Shown here in pieces: positions 13,701-27,300 of a stretch of 64,000 nucleotides of DNA. The stretch is from Pisaster brevispinus (Eukaryota > Echinodermata > Asteroidea > Forcipulatida > Asteriidae): NCBI GenBank assembly GCA_023634235.1, contig JAMKCF010000013.1, forward strand, positions 4,703,327 through 4,767,326, written 5' to 3'. Positions within the stretch are counted from its first letter, which is position 1, and each line of letters opens with the position of its first letter. Made by a program: the position numbers and the translations under genes. Under the pieces are notes generated by a model. It did not search any database. It had not been told where the DNA came from and saw nothing but the letters and a program-made list of their open reading frames with translations.

Positions 13701-16700
13701 GATTTCTGCTCAGCAAAAATGAGCAGGATACCAGTCATAGATGGTATGTACCTGAAAGGGTATTTTGGCTGGTAACCTTATTCTGATAAGCATGATTCTG
13801 TTGTGCTTAGGAACTTTTTGTTCTTGCCGATAAGCAGTTCTATGAAATTGGTCCCCAGGCTTCCCATCACAGGTTTCAGTTTGCCAGCACCAGCAGAAAC
13901 TAATATTTCCGCCATGCTAAGTTTCAAATAATGTTCTCTCATCTTTTCCAGCTGCTGGCTCGCTGTGGAGAACAACTTCATCTGGGCCTTTGTAGCTCCT
14001 GTGGTTGTGATAATCATTGTAAGTAACACAACTTTAAGAAAACACTTGTGTCCCCCCCCCCCCCTTTTAAAAAGGAGAAGAAAAACAACTTAAGTTTATA
14101 CCTCGGATCAAGTATCAAAAGATAAAGTTGGCCTACTCAATTGGTATTCATCACAACAAAAAATAAGTTGTTCCATTCTGGAGGCTCAGTGACAGGCATG
14201 TGATTTGTCAGGATAACTCTTGATTTCAGGATTTTCTCAAAACCTCCTTGAGCCTCCACATTTTCTTGAAAGGAGTAAAGCAACCCTCAGAGGGAGAGAG
14301 AAATAGTCCACCTTGTGTCCAAACCTGTAGGTTTGTAGTTCTGGTGTTAAACAGAGTCTGTAAACCTCCTGAATTGTAACATCTGGTCAAGGGTTAAGAG
14401 GGGGGAACCAAACCTGTGCAAGCCATTGTGCGGAAAAGTTCACTCTCCTCAAATCGCATCCCTGCACTGATTATTACGCTTAATACTCCAGTAATCCTCA
14501 AGACAAATATTTGCTTCTGAAAGACTGTCAGGAGTCAAGAAACTAGCATTTGAAGATCCGAAAGTCACCGCTGCTTATTTTGATTGATGCACAAAGTCTG
14601 TGACAAGCTGTCCACAGTTTTCATTGCTACCCACCAAGGTTGATACCATTTTCAACAGGTTGTGTTTTATTGAAACCTAGGAGATAGGACCGAAGAAATG
14701 TTTCCAATAAACAATTATGCACTTCCCCTTCAATGAGTAAGTGGGTTTTTTTTTAAGAACGCCCGGGAAATCAAGAGGAACACCAGTTATATTATGTTTA
14801 TTTATCTATTACAAAAGTCAATATTAATAACGTATGTAAAAGTATTAATAAGAGAGATAAACTTGACCAGATTTCACTTTGCGATTATATTCGGGTGGCA
14901 TGGATGGCGAGTGCGTAAAGCGCTCGCCTCTTACCGCAGTGGCCCTGGTTCGATTCCTGGCTAAGGCCATGTTAGTTGAATTGTGCTTTGGTTCTCCTCC
15001 CTCCGGAAAAAATGAAACATTTTCAATCTCAAGCTGTGCTACGAGGTCATATATTGGTTGATGTGGCTGGGTGCCAAATGTGCCCTCGCTTGCCTGCGGC
15101 TCAACCACATTGTAGCTGTGTCCTTCTCAATTCAGTTTCTCAGCTGCAAGTAAGGATGATTAGCCTCCCAAATAATTCTTATTTTTATTATTATACTCTG
15201 CGTTCAATATTTGTAAAGTATGTTTACGGAGGTAAAAGAAAATAGAGCAGAACTTCTTCAAAACTTTGACAATCGACCAAAATGCTTTAAATGCAAAAAA
15301 AAAAAGTTGTGAATGACGTCATTTTACATGACTTTCCAATATGTTGATGTGATTTTGTGCCTGACGTTCTGTTGCTAGGTGAACACCATGTTCCTATCCA
15401 TGGCGATATTCATCATGTGTCGCCATAGCACCATGCAGACCAACCAGAAGGAGAAGACCAACAAAGAGAAGATAACGTAAGTATGCATCACCGACAATCA
15501 ACACTGTTTGGTTACCGTGGCAACTAGTGTAAACAGGGATTAACAGATTCTGATGCAGAATTGGCAAAAAAAAAAACAACAACTCGTGAACGATTTATGG
15601 TTATAAACATGGCGGCAGTACCAATTGTCTGGAGGAATGTTCTGAAACAATGCCAAGTGCAGGATTATTGTCTGTCCCCCCCCATCCCCGTTCTGAACAT
15701 CTTCCAAAATGAACTAAGCATACATTGAAGGTATGCATCACACCCGCTTTACCGTATCTTCTAACCCCATTCACTGTATCTGTTCCAAAGCCCATTACTG
15801 TGCGATATTCAAATAGTTTTTTTCCCACCGTACTGCTGCAGTTTGGAACTCCTTACCAGCGGCTTGTTTTCCACCATCTGACAATCTGTTCCAAATTAAG
15901 AGGAATGTGAACAGATGCCTTCTCTTTAAAATTTCCCTTTATTTCCCTCGTAGTCTTCATCTTTAGTAGCTCTTTAGCGTTGCGTTGGGAGAATTTTCAT
16001 TATTATTATTATTATTATTTGGTTTTGAACCCATGACAAAGTCTTAATCAAAATGTAGTGCTTCGCCGAAACTGTGACACACCTATTTGAGGTTAGTTAA
16101 ACTTGTCTGATTGTATGATGTGTTGGTTGGAAGCTAGAGGATTGGTGTGATTGAAGTCTCCAGAAACCTTTGTTGTATCATACCTTTAACATTCAGGGTT
16201 CTCCCCATGTACAAGCTAGCGTATCGGTCGATACCGGTGAATTGCGTGCCTTTTTTTGTGTGTGTTTAATGATGTTGTTTCAATTTCGCGTGCTTCGGCG
16301 AAAAACGTTTTAAAAATTTGGTCCAGAATGCCCCAGAGTTTTGAAAAAACCTGGGGAGACCCTGGATATCCAATGCATTGGTTTATCCATAAAGGTACTT
16401 CCTCCACAGTTTATCCACCATTGAAAATACAGTTAACGTTTTTTGGGTTTGTTTTTTCATCATCTAAATTAAAAAAGGGTCTCTTGTAACCCACGGTTCT
16501 ACATCCTGAGAATTTGAGGATGGGAGTGAATGGACTCTCCAAAACTCAACAATGTATAATAACCCTTTACTAGTCAATGCCTCAGTTTACCCACCTAATA
16601 CAGATAAAAAAAACCAGTTTGTTTCATCTAAATTCCAAGAGGATCTTTCGCAAATCAATGTTCTAGAATCTGAGCGCTTGAAATATATCACATCTGCAGC

Positions 16701-19700
16701 AGGTACTTGCTGAAGTCCTGTTGACTGATGCCGTTATGGTCCGTGTCCCCCCCCCCCCCCCCCACACAGATACATCAGCAACAGACCCTCCGCTGATTGT
16801 TATCAAATAATCCCCTCAAGTCGCCCCACTTCATTCAAATCCAGGTCAGTACATCAAATATCAAGCAGATGAAAAAAGAAAGACAAAAAGATAGTCTGGT
16901 AAATGTTCATTGGAATTAGACCTATAAGCCCCTCACAGCCCCCCCCCCCCTCCTGTTCTTTTCCGCCCCAGGGCAATTCATATAAGATTTTCTCCGAACT
17001 TTGTTTTGTCTGTCTTTCACGTCTGGACCGCCGCTTGAGCTAACCTGTGACGTTTCCTTTAATTTCCTCTCCGACTTCCTGGCAGCGAGCCTAACTATGG
17101 AAGTAGTCAGCAGATTGTGTAAGGCTACTTTATCCTTTCTTTTTTTTTCTTTTTTTTTTTTCTTCTTCTGTGTTTGTCGGGTTGAAGTCCTGTCTCCCGG
17201 TGCAGACGGGGTAAAATGAAGACAAGGTGCATAAATGAGAGCGAGGAATTTTTCATTGTGTTGGACTTCAGCTAATGACTTGATTAATCTTCTTTCGTGG
17301 TTTAAGGAAGCACTTGGTAGCAACGATGGTGTATACTCCCATTCGCCATCATTTTTAGCCATTCAGCCATTTGTGAATTAGATTTGAATATTGTCCGGTA
17401 CATTTGCACATAGTCACAAGTTACTGCCGGAGGTCGTTGGTTCAAGTCCCGCTCTAGTCAATTTTTCCTTGTTCAATCCAAAATTGTTTCAATGTACCCA
17501 GTCAGTTTACCTCGTGGTTTGTTACTTAAATTTGAATTCCTTGGGCTATAGAGACAGTTGTTTTTGTCAAATGGTTCGGGGCAAGCTTTTTGTATAGCAA
17601 CCTCCAGATGAGCAAACCCTGGTCCCGTTTTGACATAAACGTCCGTTCAAAATTGTGTAGGAGTGTTTGTGTAGGAGCGTTTGCTGCAACTAGGAAAAGG
17701 CTTGCCCCGAAATCATTAGACATACTGTCTGAGGAATTCAAATTAAAATTAAAGCGGTAACTTTTGACTATTAAGCGAAATCATTCATTCACCAGACATG
17801 AATCAAATCTAACCTGCACATGTATCATTCATGTTGTACACACTATACTGCCATTGAGGCCTTTTTTGTTTGTGGTGGTTGTGATGTTATTTATTGGTTG
17901 TCGATGAGTATGGTGGTACTTAGAGATGTAAATGTAACATGTATTCTGTCCGACTAGGATTTTTTTTTTTTTTTTTTTTTTTTCAAATCTGTCAACAAAT
18001 TCTCCTGCACATTGCTTTAGAGTAGCACTGCTTTTTGTGATGTTATTTTTTTGAGTTTGTGTGAAGCTGTAATGGTGTTTGTGTTGCAGGCCTAATGGTT
18101 TTACTTGACCGGGAATGGCCGACTAAATAGCCAGAGTTAGTGTGTTTCCCAGGATACTAGGATCGATAACAATTACAATACTCAGTTCTTATTTAGCACT
18201 TTTCACACCAGAAGGGCATCCCAAAGTGTTTTTGGGGGTTTGTTTGTTGTTGTTTTTTTGTGTACAGGTATGCAGAGCTATGTTTGCAATTATAAAACCT
18301 ATTTAACATGAATTGACGTGTAGCACCTTGTAATGGTTTACGAGGTGCTCAATGCATCCTTCCATGCCAGATACACCGGGGCGACCCCCTTCTCTTAACG
18401 ATAAGTGTACTGGTACCCCAATCAGTGTTTTCTTAGCAAGAAATTTGCTGAGCAGTATTTTCTGCTTGTAACACCATTATGAAATTGGGCACAGCACTTG
18501 AGTTTGAGGCGCTAGACCAAGTAAATTAGGTAAATGATCAAATGTTAGTCATGCAAATTTATACATTCTCAAAGCATTCTGTGGCGTGTCGTGGTCAAGC
18601 AGTTAAGAGCACCGGGCTCAAGCTCTGGTGTTTCTTATCAGCAGAGTGTGGGTTCGAGTCCTAGTGGTGACACTTGTGTCCTTGAGCAAGACACTTTACC
18701 ACAATTGCTTTGCCCTTCGGATGGGACATTAAGCCGTAGCTCCCGTGTACTAGGAGTGGTAGTGCACATAAAAGAACCCAGAACAATTATCGTGGAAGAG
18801 TAGGGGTTGTCCCTGGTGTTTCTGGTTCACATAGCAAGCACCCTTGTTTACAGGTTTCCTCAGGCTTACGAGCTACAGTGATTAAGTTCACTTATGAGGC
18901 ATCCTTGGTTTCATTTCCTGAAATATATAATAATAATAATAAAAGAGCTACAAAACAATGGAATATTAAGTTTTACACATATGTCTGCTGCCATCCAGCA
19001 TTCAAAAGTTTCTCCAAGTCCTCCGACCCCCCCCCCCCCCACTTCTACCCCCACCAGTCCACAACCCCTTTGGGAAAACCAAATCAATCCTTCATTTTTG
19101 AACAGTTTATAACATGGAACAAAGTAATGTAGGCTCTAAGCTTGTTCCAAATAAATTTTACAAGAGCACAGTCAACCTAGAAACTCAGGCTTGCGTTGGA
19201 TGCCAGCTAGAGTGTCCTGAATTGTTGTTCAGTTCAGAGCTGGTGTTTTTTTTTTAGTTCCACCATGTGTTTTTAGAATCCGCTGACCTTTTCTCAAAAG
19301 TAATTTAGAAATGTTTGCCAACAGATAAAAAAAACTCTGAGAGAAAATTTTTAAAAGTCGGACAGAGTTCACCGTAGCAGCTGATCAACAGTATTTGTTT
19401 TTTTAATCCAGGGTTAAGAGAAACTGCTGAAGGTGCCCATGGGAAAGGATATGTGGGCTTCTGATAGCGGCAGTGTTACATAAAGGGCAGACCTTCCATT
19501 ATTGGTCAAATTGCTAAATGCCATGTCAGTATGTATAGGGCTTTATTGAAAATTAACCTGTACACAAGGGCGTTGCTGTTCTTAATCAGTGTCACCGGGG
19601 TGGAACGATTTCCTCCTCTTATTGTATTAAGAGATTACTTTTTTTTACTCCAGGCACTATTTCATTGTGCTGCTTGCTCAATTGAGAGTATTCCTTGTTG

Positions 19701-22700
19701 AAATTAGTCGCTAAGCAAAACTTTGTTTGGTAAAAACCAAGGCAAAGTCATAATCATAACAATGATTCAAATTCACCTGGAACCAATTTCGTAAAGCCTG
19801 TAAACACAAAAAAGCATGCAAAGTACAGGAGAATAATGCTGAGCAGAAACAGGTTACCAGCCAAAAAATCCATCAAGTTGACATTCCTGTGACTGGTGCT
19901 CCACTCAGTTTCTGCTCAGCGAAGAACTTTGCTATGCAGTATTTTCTGCTTAGCAGTTTTTATGAAGTCGGGCCTTGATTTCATCATCACTATATTCACG
20001 GTTTGAGCTATTTCGAAGTCAGTGTTCTCCCATGTTATACAGTGTGGTGCGCAATTTTAGGCCACTCTGCATTAACATGCTTGATTGCTTACCGTAATTT
20101 CTAATCTACCTGCAATTTGTCTCCCAAAATGGCGAAAGTGGCAGACAGTTGCCGCGTGGGATATTGGTGGAAGGAGTCAGTTGCAACAGATCCATTTGTT
20201 ATAAACTACTCCAAGGCACTATAAAAATAAAATAAAGTACAAAATGTAAGAATTTGATCAACAACAACAAAATACTCAGTAAGGTGATGATGCGTCGTTG
20301 TTTGAAAGGGCAAGGGCACCAAGGCGTTTTGCTTTTTTTTCATTGGTAAAGGGCACCTATAAAAGGAAAATTAACATTTCAAAGGGCACCAAGCAATGAC
20401 CAGGCGGGAAGTATCAGGTCTGAGTACATGATGGGTATTAGATCAGTTGGTGACCTGTTTTATGCTTAGCATAGCTGTTCTTTGCTTAAGCAAACTTCTG
20501 TGCCCGGCCAGTTCAGCGTTTAAACCGTGCCCGATTTTATGGCTCTGCTTACCGCCGAATTCTGCGCGTGCGATCACCATTCTTCGCTTTACTGCGCAAG
20601 CGCCAAAATTCTGCGCTGGCTGTGTAAGCGAAGAATACCTAGTAACGTGGAGTACGCACGCGCACAAGCAAGAAACGTCTGCTAACCCGTGAAATATGCT
20701 TGACGTAAGCAAAGAATTCCCTGCTTCCATAAGCGCAGAATCTTTGCTTACGGTGAGCAGAGCCATGGGCTCTGGTTACCTGGTGACAAATTGCACAGGT
20801 TCTACGTGCAGCTTTAATTAACACTGCATGATTTTTAGATTGGATCGGATTTTAAGCTACCTTATCCGACTAGCGGTGCTAGGTCATTAAGTCTTTCTTC
20901 GCTTAAAAATCAGCAACAAGTTTTTTTTGGCCCATTGCCCAATTTCACAACAGCTCGGTTGTTATGCTTCAGCAAAATTCTGTGTAGACGGCTTCTTGAA
21001 ATTGATCCCTTGTCAAGGAACGTGAACTTGGGAACCATCCAGAAATACTATTGAAATGACATAGCACCTTTGCCTGGTAACCTCTCTCATCATGCGCTCA
21101 GCAATTTTTTTGTGCTGCATCACATGATGACATCTGGACCAAGTCAGGGCACCAAGTGTATAGAGCTATTGAAGTTTGTGCAAATTTGTGCAAACATAAA
21201 AACAGGGTACCAGCCAAGGTTCCACATGATGAACATTGCCTTTGACTGGTCTCACACTGAACTTTGTTTTGCAAATGAACTCGTTGATCAACAATCCCCT
21301 TGCGCTTCACCTTTTTTCAGAGTAGTCTACTAGGCTAATACTTTGCTTTTTCCTTGCCCGCAGGAAGTAGCCCAGATTTTAAACAATGAGGTATTGTCAT
21401 CAATGTAACTGTCCCTTCTATTAAATGTGAGCGATCAAAACTGGGTTTGTTAAATGGAGTTGCATTCACCAACACCATAAAACAAAATTGTGTCATACCT
21501 TAAAAGATGTGAATGAACACTTTCAAACAGTTAGCTTGCAAAAATTGTTTTTTAAGTAGCCTGCCGGGAATTAGTTAACAAGTGGTTTTCATTAGTCCAC
21601 TATAGTTTGTTTCTAGACAGTGTTGTGGCAGGCATTGTACACGTCGCCCATTCTGCAGCAGGCTTGTGTTAAAGGTGCAGCAGGCTAGGGTCGAGCCTTT
21701 ATCTGACCGAGAACGATGTCAACAAAGTTAGTCCAATTTACATTCTATTTTAAGCTCCTTATGGACGAGGCTGAACCAATGATCACTGAAGGATTTGAAG
21801 GATTACGTCGGGGCAGCTAATCCAGACGAAATCCTAGGTATTTTGATCGGCCTATTAGATTGATGGCAAAATCTGAATACCCCCCCCCCCCCCTCGGCAC
21901 CCTGGGGAACAAGGAGGAGGGGTGGGGGAGATACTTTTACCTAATTTCCTAAGGGGGAGTGGAAAGATTGAGATTTGTTGTCAAAAGTTATCATTGGGGA
22001 TTAAGGGATTTAAGTCGTTGACTAATTGTTGGTGGTGCTCGGCTACGTAATGGTGCCGGGATAAATTGCGGCAGCTTGACTTTGTTAATAGTGTACTGAG
22101 TGAAATGAGGTCCTGTGTGATTGGATAAAGCTGAGATTGTAGATTTGGCCCAATTTGATCAACTTTGTTAAGCATATTAGCTTAGCAGGGTACCAGTTAA
22201 AACAAGTGACCGGCATGACATTTTAGCATGTGACCCCCATTCCCACTGACCTGGATCTCCCTGTGCCTTTACAGGTAATTGCACTTATAGGTTTTTTGAA
22301 GTGTTTTCATAAGAGAGAAAAAAAGTGCTGGGTTGATGGAGAATGTCCGAGGTAATCGAATTAGGTAGGGGATGTGACACAATACGTCAAACTCGTAACA
22401 CAGGTCAAACTGTGACATGCAAAAATTTGTTTAATCTGGTTGATTAGATTTGCTAATCTTACAGGCACCACAGTGTTGGATGAGTGAGATAGCAAGCAAT
22501 GAGTCAAATTGACATTTTCTTTGCGACTCTGTAGATGCTCGATTGAGATTAACTCAATTGGGTGCCATTTTGAAAAGTGTAAAAATGCAACACTTGAATC
22601 TACAAACTAGAAGGAAAACAAACGGACATCCTTCGAAAGAGTGTCGATTAGCAGAGAATTAAGAGCGCAAATCATCAGCATTTATTCTATATATAAAACA

Positions 22701-24346
22701 TGAGTATGTGCACCTTCCACTACTGCCCCTACCCTCCCCCTCCCCACCACCACCCCTACCCTCCCCTACTGCCCCAACCCTCAGCTCCTACCCTCCCCAT
22801 TCCTTCTCTACCTTCCCCCACCCCCACCCCCAAGTAATTGTCTCAGAGCAACTGACGTTTATTGACCCCCCCCCCCCTTGTCAGTGTCGGCATGTAATTA
22901 TTTTCAGTTCTGCACAGTGTAAATGGTGTAAAGGTTGCACTGGGGGTTGCACTCCCTCCCCTCCCTTTGGTCTTCTACTGTCACCCTGGCAGTTATCTCA
23001 GTAGACTTCACCGATGTTGACATTGATGTGCAACGCCTTACCAGGGTTTGCATGTTAACAATTATTTAAGCCATGTCAGTGTCGGGGGGGGGGGGGGGGG
23101 TGGAGGTAATAATGTACATACAGAGATTAGGTAATCCCACAGGTTCAAGTTGAACTTAATTCACCTCCCCTGTTCTTTCATCTACCCTCGCCCCTGGGCA
23201 GTTATCTTTGTCACTGTAACAGTCTTGACAGTGATGGAAAACTTTTATCAGGGTTTGCGGGTGATGTTTTTTGTTTTTTTTTAAGCCAGTGTCAGTGTCA
23301 CTGCTTGGCATACACACAGACTGACAGAGATTAGGTAATCCAATAGGGTCATGTTGACCTTAATGTCTTCAGTCGCCTCTTCCTTCCTCTACCCTCACCC
23401 CCTCGCCCCAGTTATCTTTGTCCACTGTAACAACCTTGACAGTGATGGAAAACTTTTGTTAGGCTTTGCATGTGATTTTTATTTTTAGTCGTGTGTGTTA
23501 TCGTAGTTTATGCAGAATGATTAGGTAATCATGTAGGTTTATTTTGACCTTATGTCTTGACTCGGTCCCCCCCTTCCTTCTATATTTACCGATGCCTCAC
23601 CCCTCGGCAGTTATCTGTTTTCACTGTAACAATGTTGACAGTGATGACAAAACTTTATAATTATTTGCATGTGATGGTTTTTTTTAAGCCATGCACAGTG
23701 TGTTAGTGAAGAGGTTAGATAGTCCAATAGGTTTTTGTTGGCCTTATTATCTTCGCTCTGTCCCTTGCCCCAATGTTGACAGTGACATGGGGCTTTCATT
23801 TCAAGAAAATCTCCAGGAGACCTCAGGACTCAATTTCATACAGCTGCTTAAGCAATTTTTCTGCTTAGCAACAAATGAGCTGGGGCCCCAAGTTCATAGA
23901 GCTGCTTAAGCAGAAAATATTGCTTAACAAGTTTCTACTTTGTTAGAAATGAGCAGGATACCAGTCACAAATTGTACATGTGACATGGTATTTTGGCTGG
24001 TAACAATATTCTGGTGAGCATATTTTTTCTCAGATGGTGCATGTGATTATTAAATAAAATTTACTTGATGAAATTTGTCTACCGAGAAGAGCCTCAATTC
24101 TGACTGAGGCTGGGGCATTTTTAATCTTTAATCTTTAATGTTAGGATCTTACAAATCCTTACTATGCGCATGCAATGTACTTACGGTAGAACCAAGTTCA
24201 AAATTGTTCCATATAAGTTGTCAAATGTACAGTGGCTTTCGAGTTGACGTTGATTTATTTATTTATCTTTGTAAATATCGTGTAGCAAGGTTGCACCTTA
24301 TATGTGTTGGTGTTCAAGGTGTGGTGTACATGTACGCATTGGTATC

Positions 24347-24383
<37 letters not shown>

Positions 24384-27300
24384 CTGTCAGAGTGGCGTAA
24401 TTAATTTATCTTCCCAACTGCAACAAGGACGCAATGTCATGGAGAAGCCTGTGAGCAAAACAAAATGTGCTGAGTACTAAAAACACACTTGCTTAACAGA
24501 AATGGGTTACCAGCCAAAATGTCATAAAGTTAAGGTTTTTTGCGACTGGTACTGCCGAACAGCCTTATGGAAATGGGCCAAGTTCATATCCACCTTAAAT
24601 TAAAAGTTTTACAAAACACTCAAAAGGTGAAGATGTGGAATATGGAATTGGTGCACTAAGCCAATCATATGCGACCACATTGCACATTTTGTGTTGGTAC
24701 AAGGTCGTAACTCAATTTTAATACAAAGGTCATATCGGGCAGAATACTATTTGCCCGTTTTTCAGTGCAAGAGGGTTGTTTCATTATATTGGTGCTGTGT
24801 ATGCTAAAGAAAATAATTGTCAAATTATACTTGTTGTCTTCAACTATTTCTCTTTCTGTTTAACTCACTCCGCCTTTCCAGTCTAGGGGAGAGCAATTTG
24901 GAAGTAGCCGCGTAAGTAAATCTTATTGGCCAAAATGGACTGATCGTTGGTGTAGCTAGGGGGTTGTGTTATTCCTTAGTCTTTGTGTGTGAAGTTTTCT
25001 TTTTGTTTTCAATTCCCCTCTTCTTTGGTTTTCTGTTTGTTTGAAGTTTTTTTCTGCTCTGGGGTTTTACCATGAGAGTTTCCTAAGTGAATATTGAATG
25101 TTGTTTACTATTTCCGATTACCCTTTTTATTCATCCTGTTTGGCGTTTACACTAACTTAGTTTACACCCCCTCCCCTGTGCACAATGGTACAGCCCAAGT
25201 TTTAAACCCCAACCCCCCTAAAATTAAACTAAAGCTGGGTTTTTTTTTCCATAGGGCCTAATGATGACAACTTCTTCTTTCTTTTATGTTGCATGTTGTG
25301 TTGTGAATAGTTTCGTCTGAATCCATTTTTTATCAGCATGGTTTTGGATACGTAGTTGTTGGTAGTTTATCAAGTGTTATACCTCGATTCTGTTGTAAGA
25401 AGAGTTTAATCTTTACACTTGCTCTTGATTCTTTAAGCAGAACTTTGCTTAAATGTTGTTTTGGTGTATATTTTGTTTTTAAAAAACCTGCCCTATAAAT
25501 CATGAAAACTTTGTTTTGCTGTTTTGGTTTTTTTTTTTTAAGTAACCTTCCAAATCACTGCTTTTTGAAACAACCAGCATTGCAGTGAGGTGCATGAATT
25601 CTTCGGCCCAGTGCTAATAAGGTCATTTATTTCACTTCATATTGGTAATCAAAAGATCATTTAGTGAAAAACGTGTATAAATTTGACAAAAATAAATCAA
25701 AATCAACAAGTGCATGTTTTACTTAGAAACCAAATGCTTCTTTTTGCCAAACAAATATTTTGAAGACCAGTCTTGATTAATAAACTCCATTTATCAGGAG
25801 CTCCAAAATATGCAAAAGCACTTTTATGAAACCCAAATTGAACGACCTAATAGTCCTAAGCAGAAGAATTCTATGTTTTCTATTATGGGAGTCAAATCAT
25901 TAAAACTGTGACAATAACGTGTTTGGTCTGGGCCCAGTTTCAAACGTCTGCTCAGCCCAAATTTCCCAGGCCACCAGTTACAATCAGTACACATCGTGAG
26001 ATGTTTTGGTTGGTAACCGATTTCTATTGAAAACAATGTTTCTGTGCTCGGCCAAATTTGGCTCAGCGGCCCCATGAAGTTTTGGTACCTTTCTACTGAC
26101 AAAATGTGTGTGTTTATTTTAGCCTGTCCCCATGATGAACTTACCAAAATGCAGCCACAATTACATAGTGCAAAAGAATTGACCAACGCCTGTGTTTTTA
26201 TACGCATGGCTTGTGCAGCTACAATCCCAGTCATAACTCATTGGGGCCCCCGGCCCCCGATCGATGTTGACTGTCATTGTGCGGTCTGCATTCCAGCTGG
26301 GGTGGTTACTGTTATTATTACATATTCACAATTATGATTTATTCGGCCAAGATTTCAACTATCACGCAACACTATGAGAAAGTAGTTACTGAAGTAGTTA
26401 CTGATCCATTACTAGTGATGTAATGGAACAGTAACAGTAACTGTTCTTTGTGGTTTGTTATTGCCTTGCTAAGTTAATTAGCCATTAGCCAGGGGAAACA
26501 CACTGGTAAGCTGTGGACCGTGTTTGGGGTTTTTTTTTTCTTGTATTTTTTTATTGGAAAATTTGAAATGAAAAAGACCCCCTGTTAAGGCCATGTCCAA
26601 CAGAGCAATCTTTACAGGCAACTTGGAGGCAACCAACTGCGCTGCATGCACAAGGAACACTTCGGCAGCACAGCATTTTTTTCTAACACTATCTTACTGT
26701 CCCAAGAAAATGATGTGGGGATTGAAATGTGAATGTGCTTTTTTTGTCCTTCTTTGGGATTGCCTTGAGGTGGTTGCCTGTAAATTACCCTGTGTGACAT
26801 ACCCCTAACATGAGTGGCTCTTCAGGTAGACAACTTTATCACCTAGCAATGTATCATCTTCTTGCATCCTTCTTCTTCATTCACCAGGTTTCCAAACCCT
26901 CTCCTTCCGTTCCTTGCATCATATTCATCCCATCTTTGAATTTAATTTTCACTTTTTAAAAAGTAAGCTCATCAAAGGGTCGCTTTCTTTGAGTGTGATG
27001 GTCGGACCCTTTCAGGTGTCCAAGGTTCAGAGGGCGTAAATATATTTGCTTGTTTGAAGTCTAATCGAGTAACTGTGTTTTGTTGTTGCTTTGTTGATTT
27101 TTTTTTTCTTTCTATCTTTTTTGTTTTTTGTTTTGGTATTTGCATCCTTAATGGTTGTGGCTACCATTGTATCACCGCATAGCATAGTCACCGCATAACA
27201 TGATGGGTAGACCCAAGAGGGCGCCCTCTATGATTGTAAAACTTTTAGCAAAGTCTTTCGGCTATGAAAATATGCAGTAGCTGTTCTATTTGGGTAAGTT

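Larger units (their letters stand above)
15477..24881. other. Large gene 1 intron before the microexon
   Basis: About 9.4 kb with no exon that fits. It holds SINE fragments (17415-17480, 18586-18880), fold-back elements (19780-19975, 20539-20766, 23825-24030, 24440-24580), a tandem array of about 200 bp (22960-23800), a run of 29 T (17960s-17980s), long C runs including 35 C at 24348-24382, and pyrimidine-rich stretches (22710-22880). Confidence 0.75.

Noticed and set aside
15601..15910. Overlapping ORFs on both strands after the ICL3 exon
   Set aside because: Short, without motifs, and in a gene 1 intron; no acceptor in the required phase.
16922..17362. 146-residue minus-strand ORF
   Set aside because: Composition comes from a poly-T/C stretch (lysine-rich on the minus strand); no domain, no splice context, inside a gene 1 intron.
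21365..21391. Possible second microexon (cccgcag ... GAG/gtattg) in gene 1 loop 3 intron
   Set aside because: Entered in the required phase 2 it reads through a TAG at once, so it cannot be an in-frame cassette.
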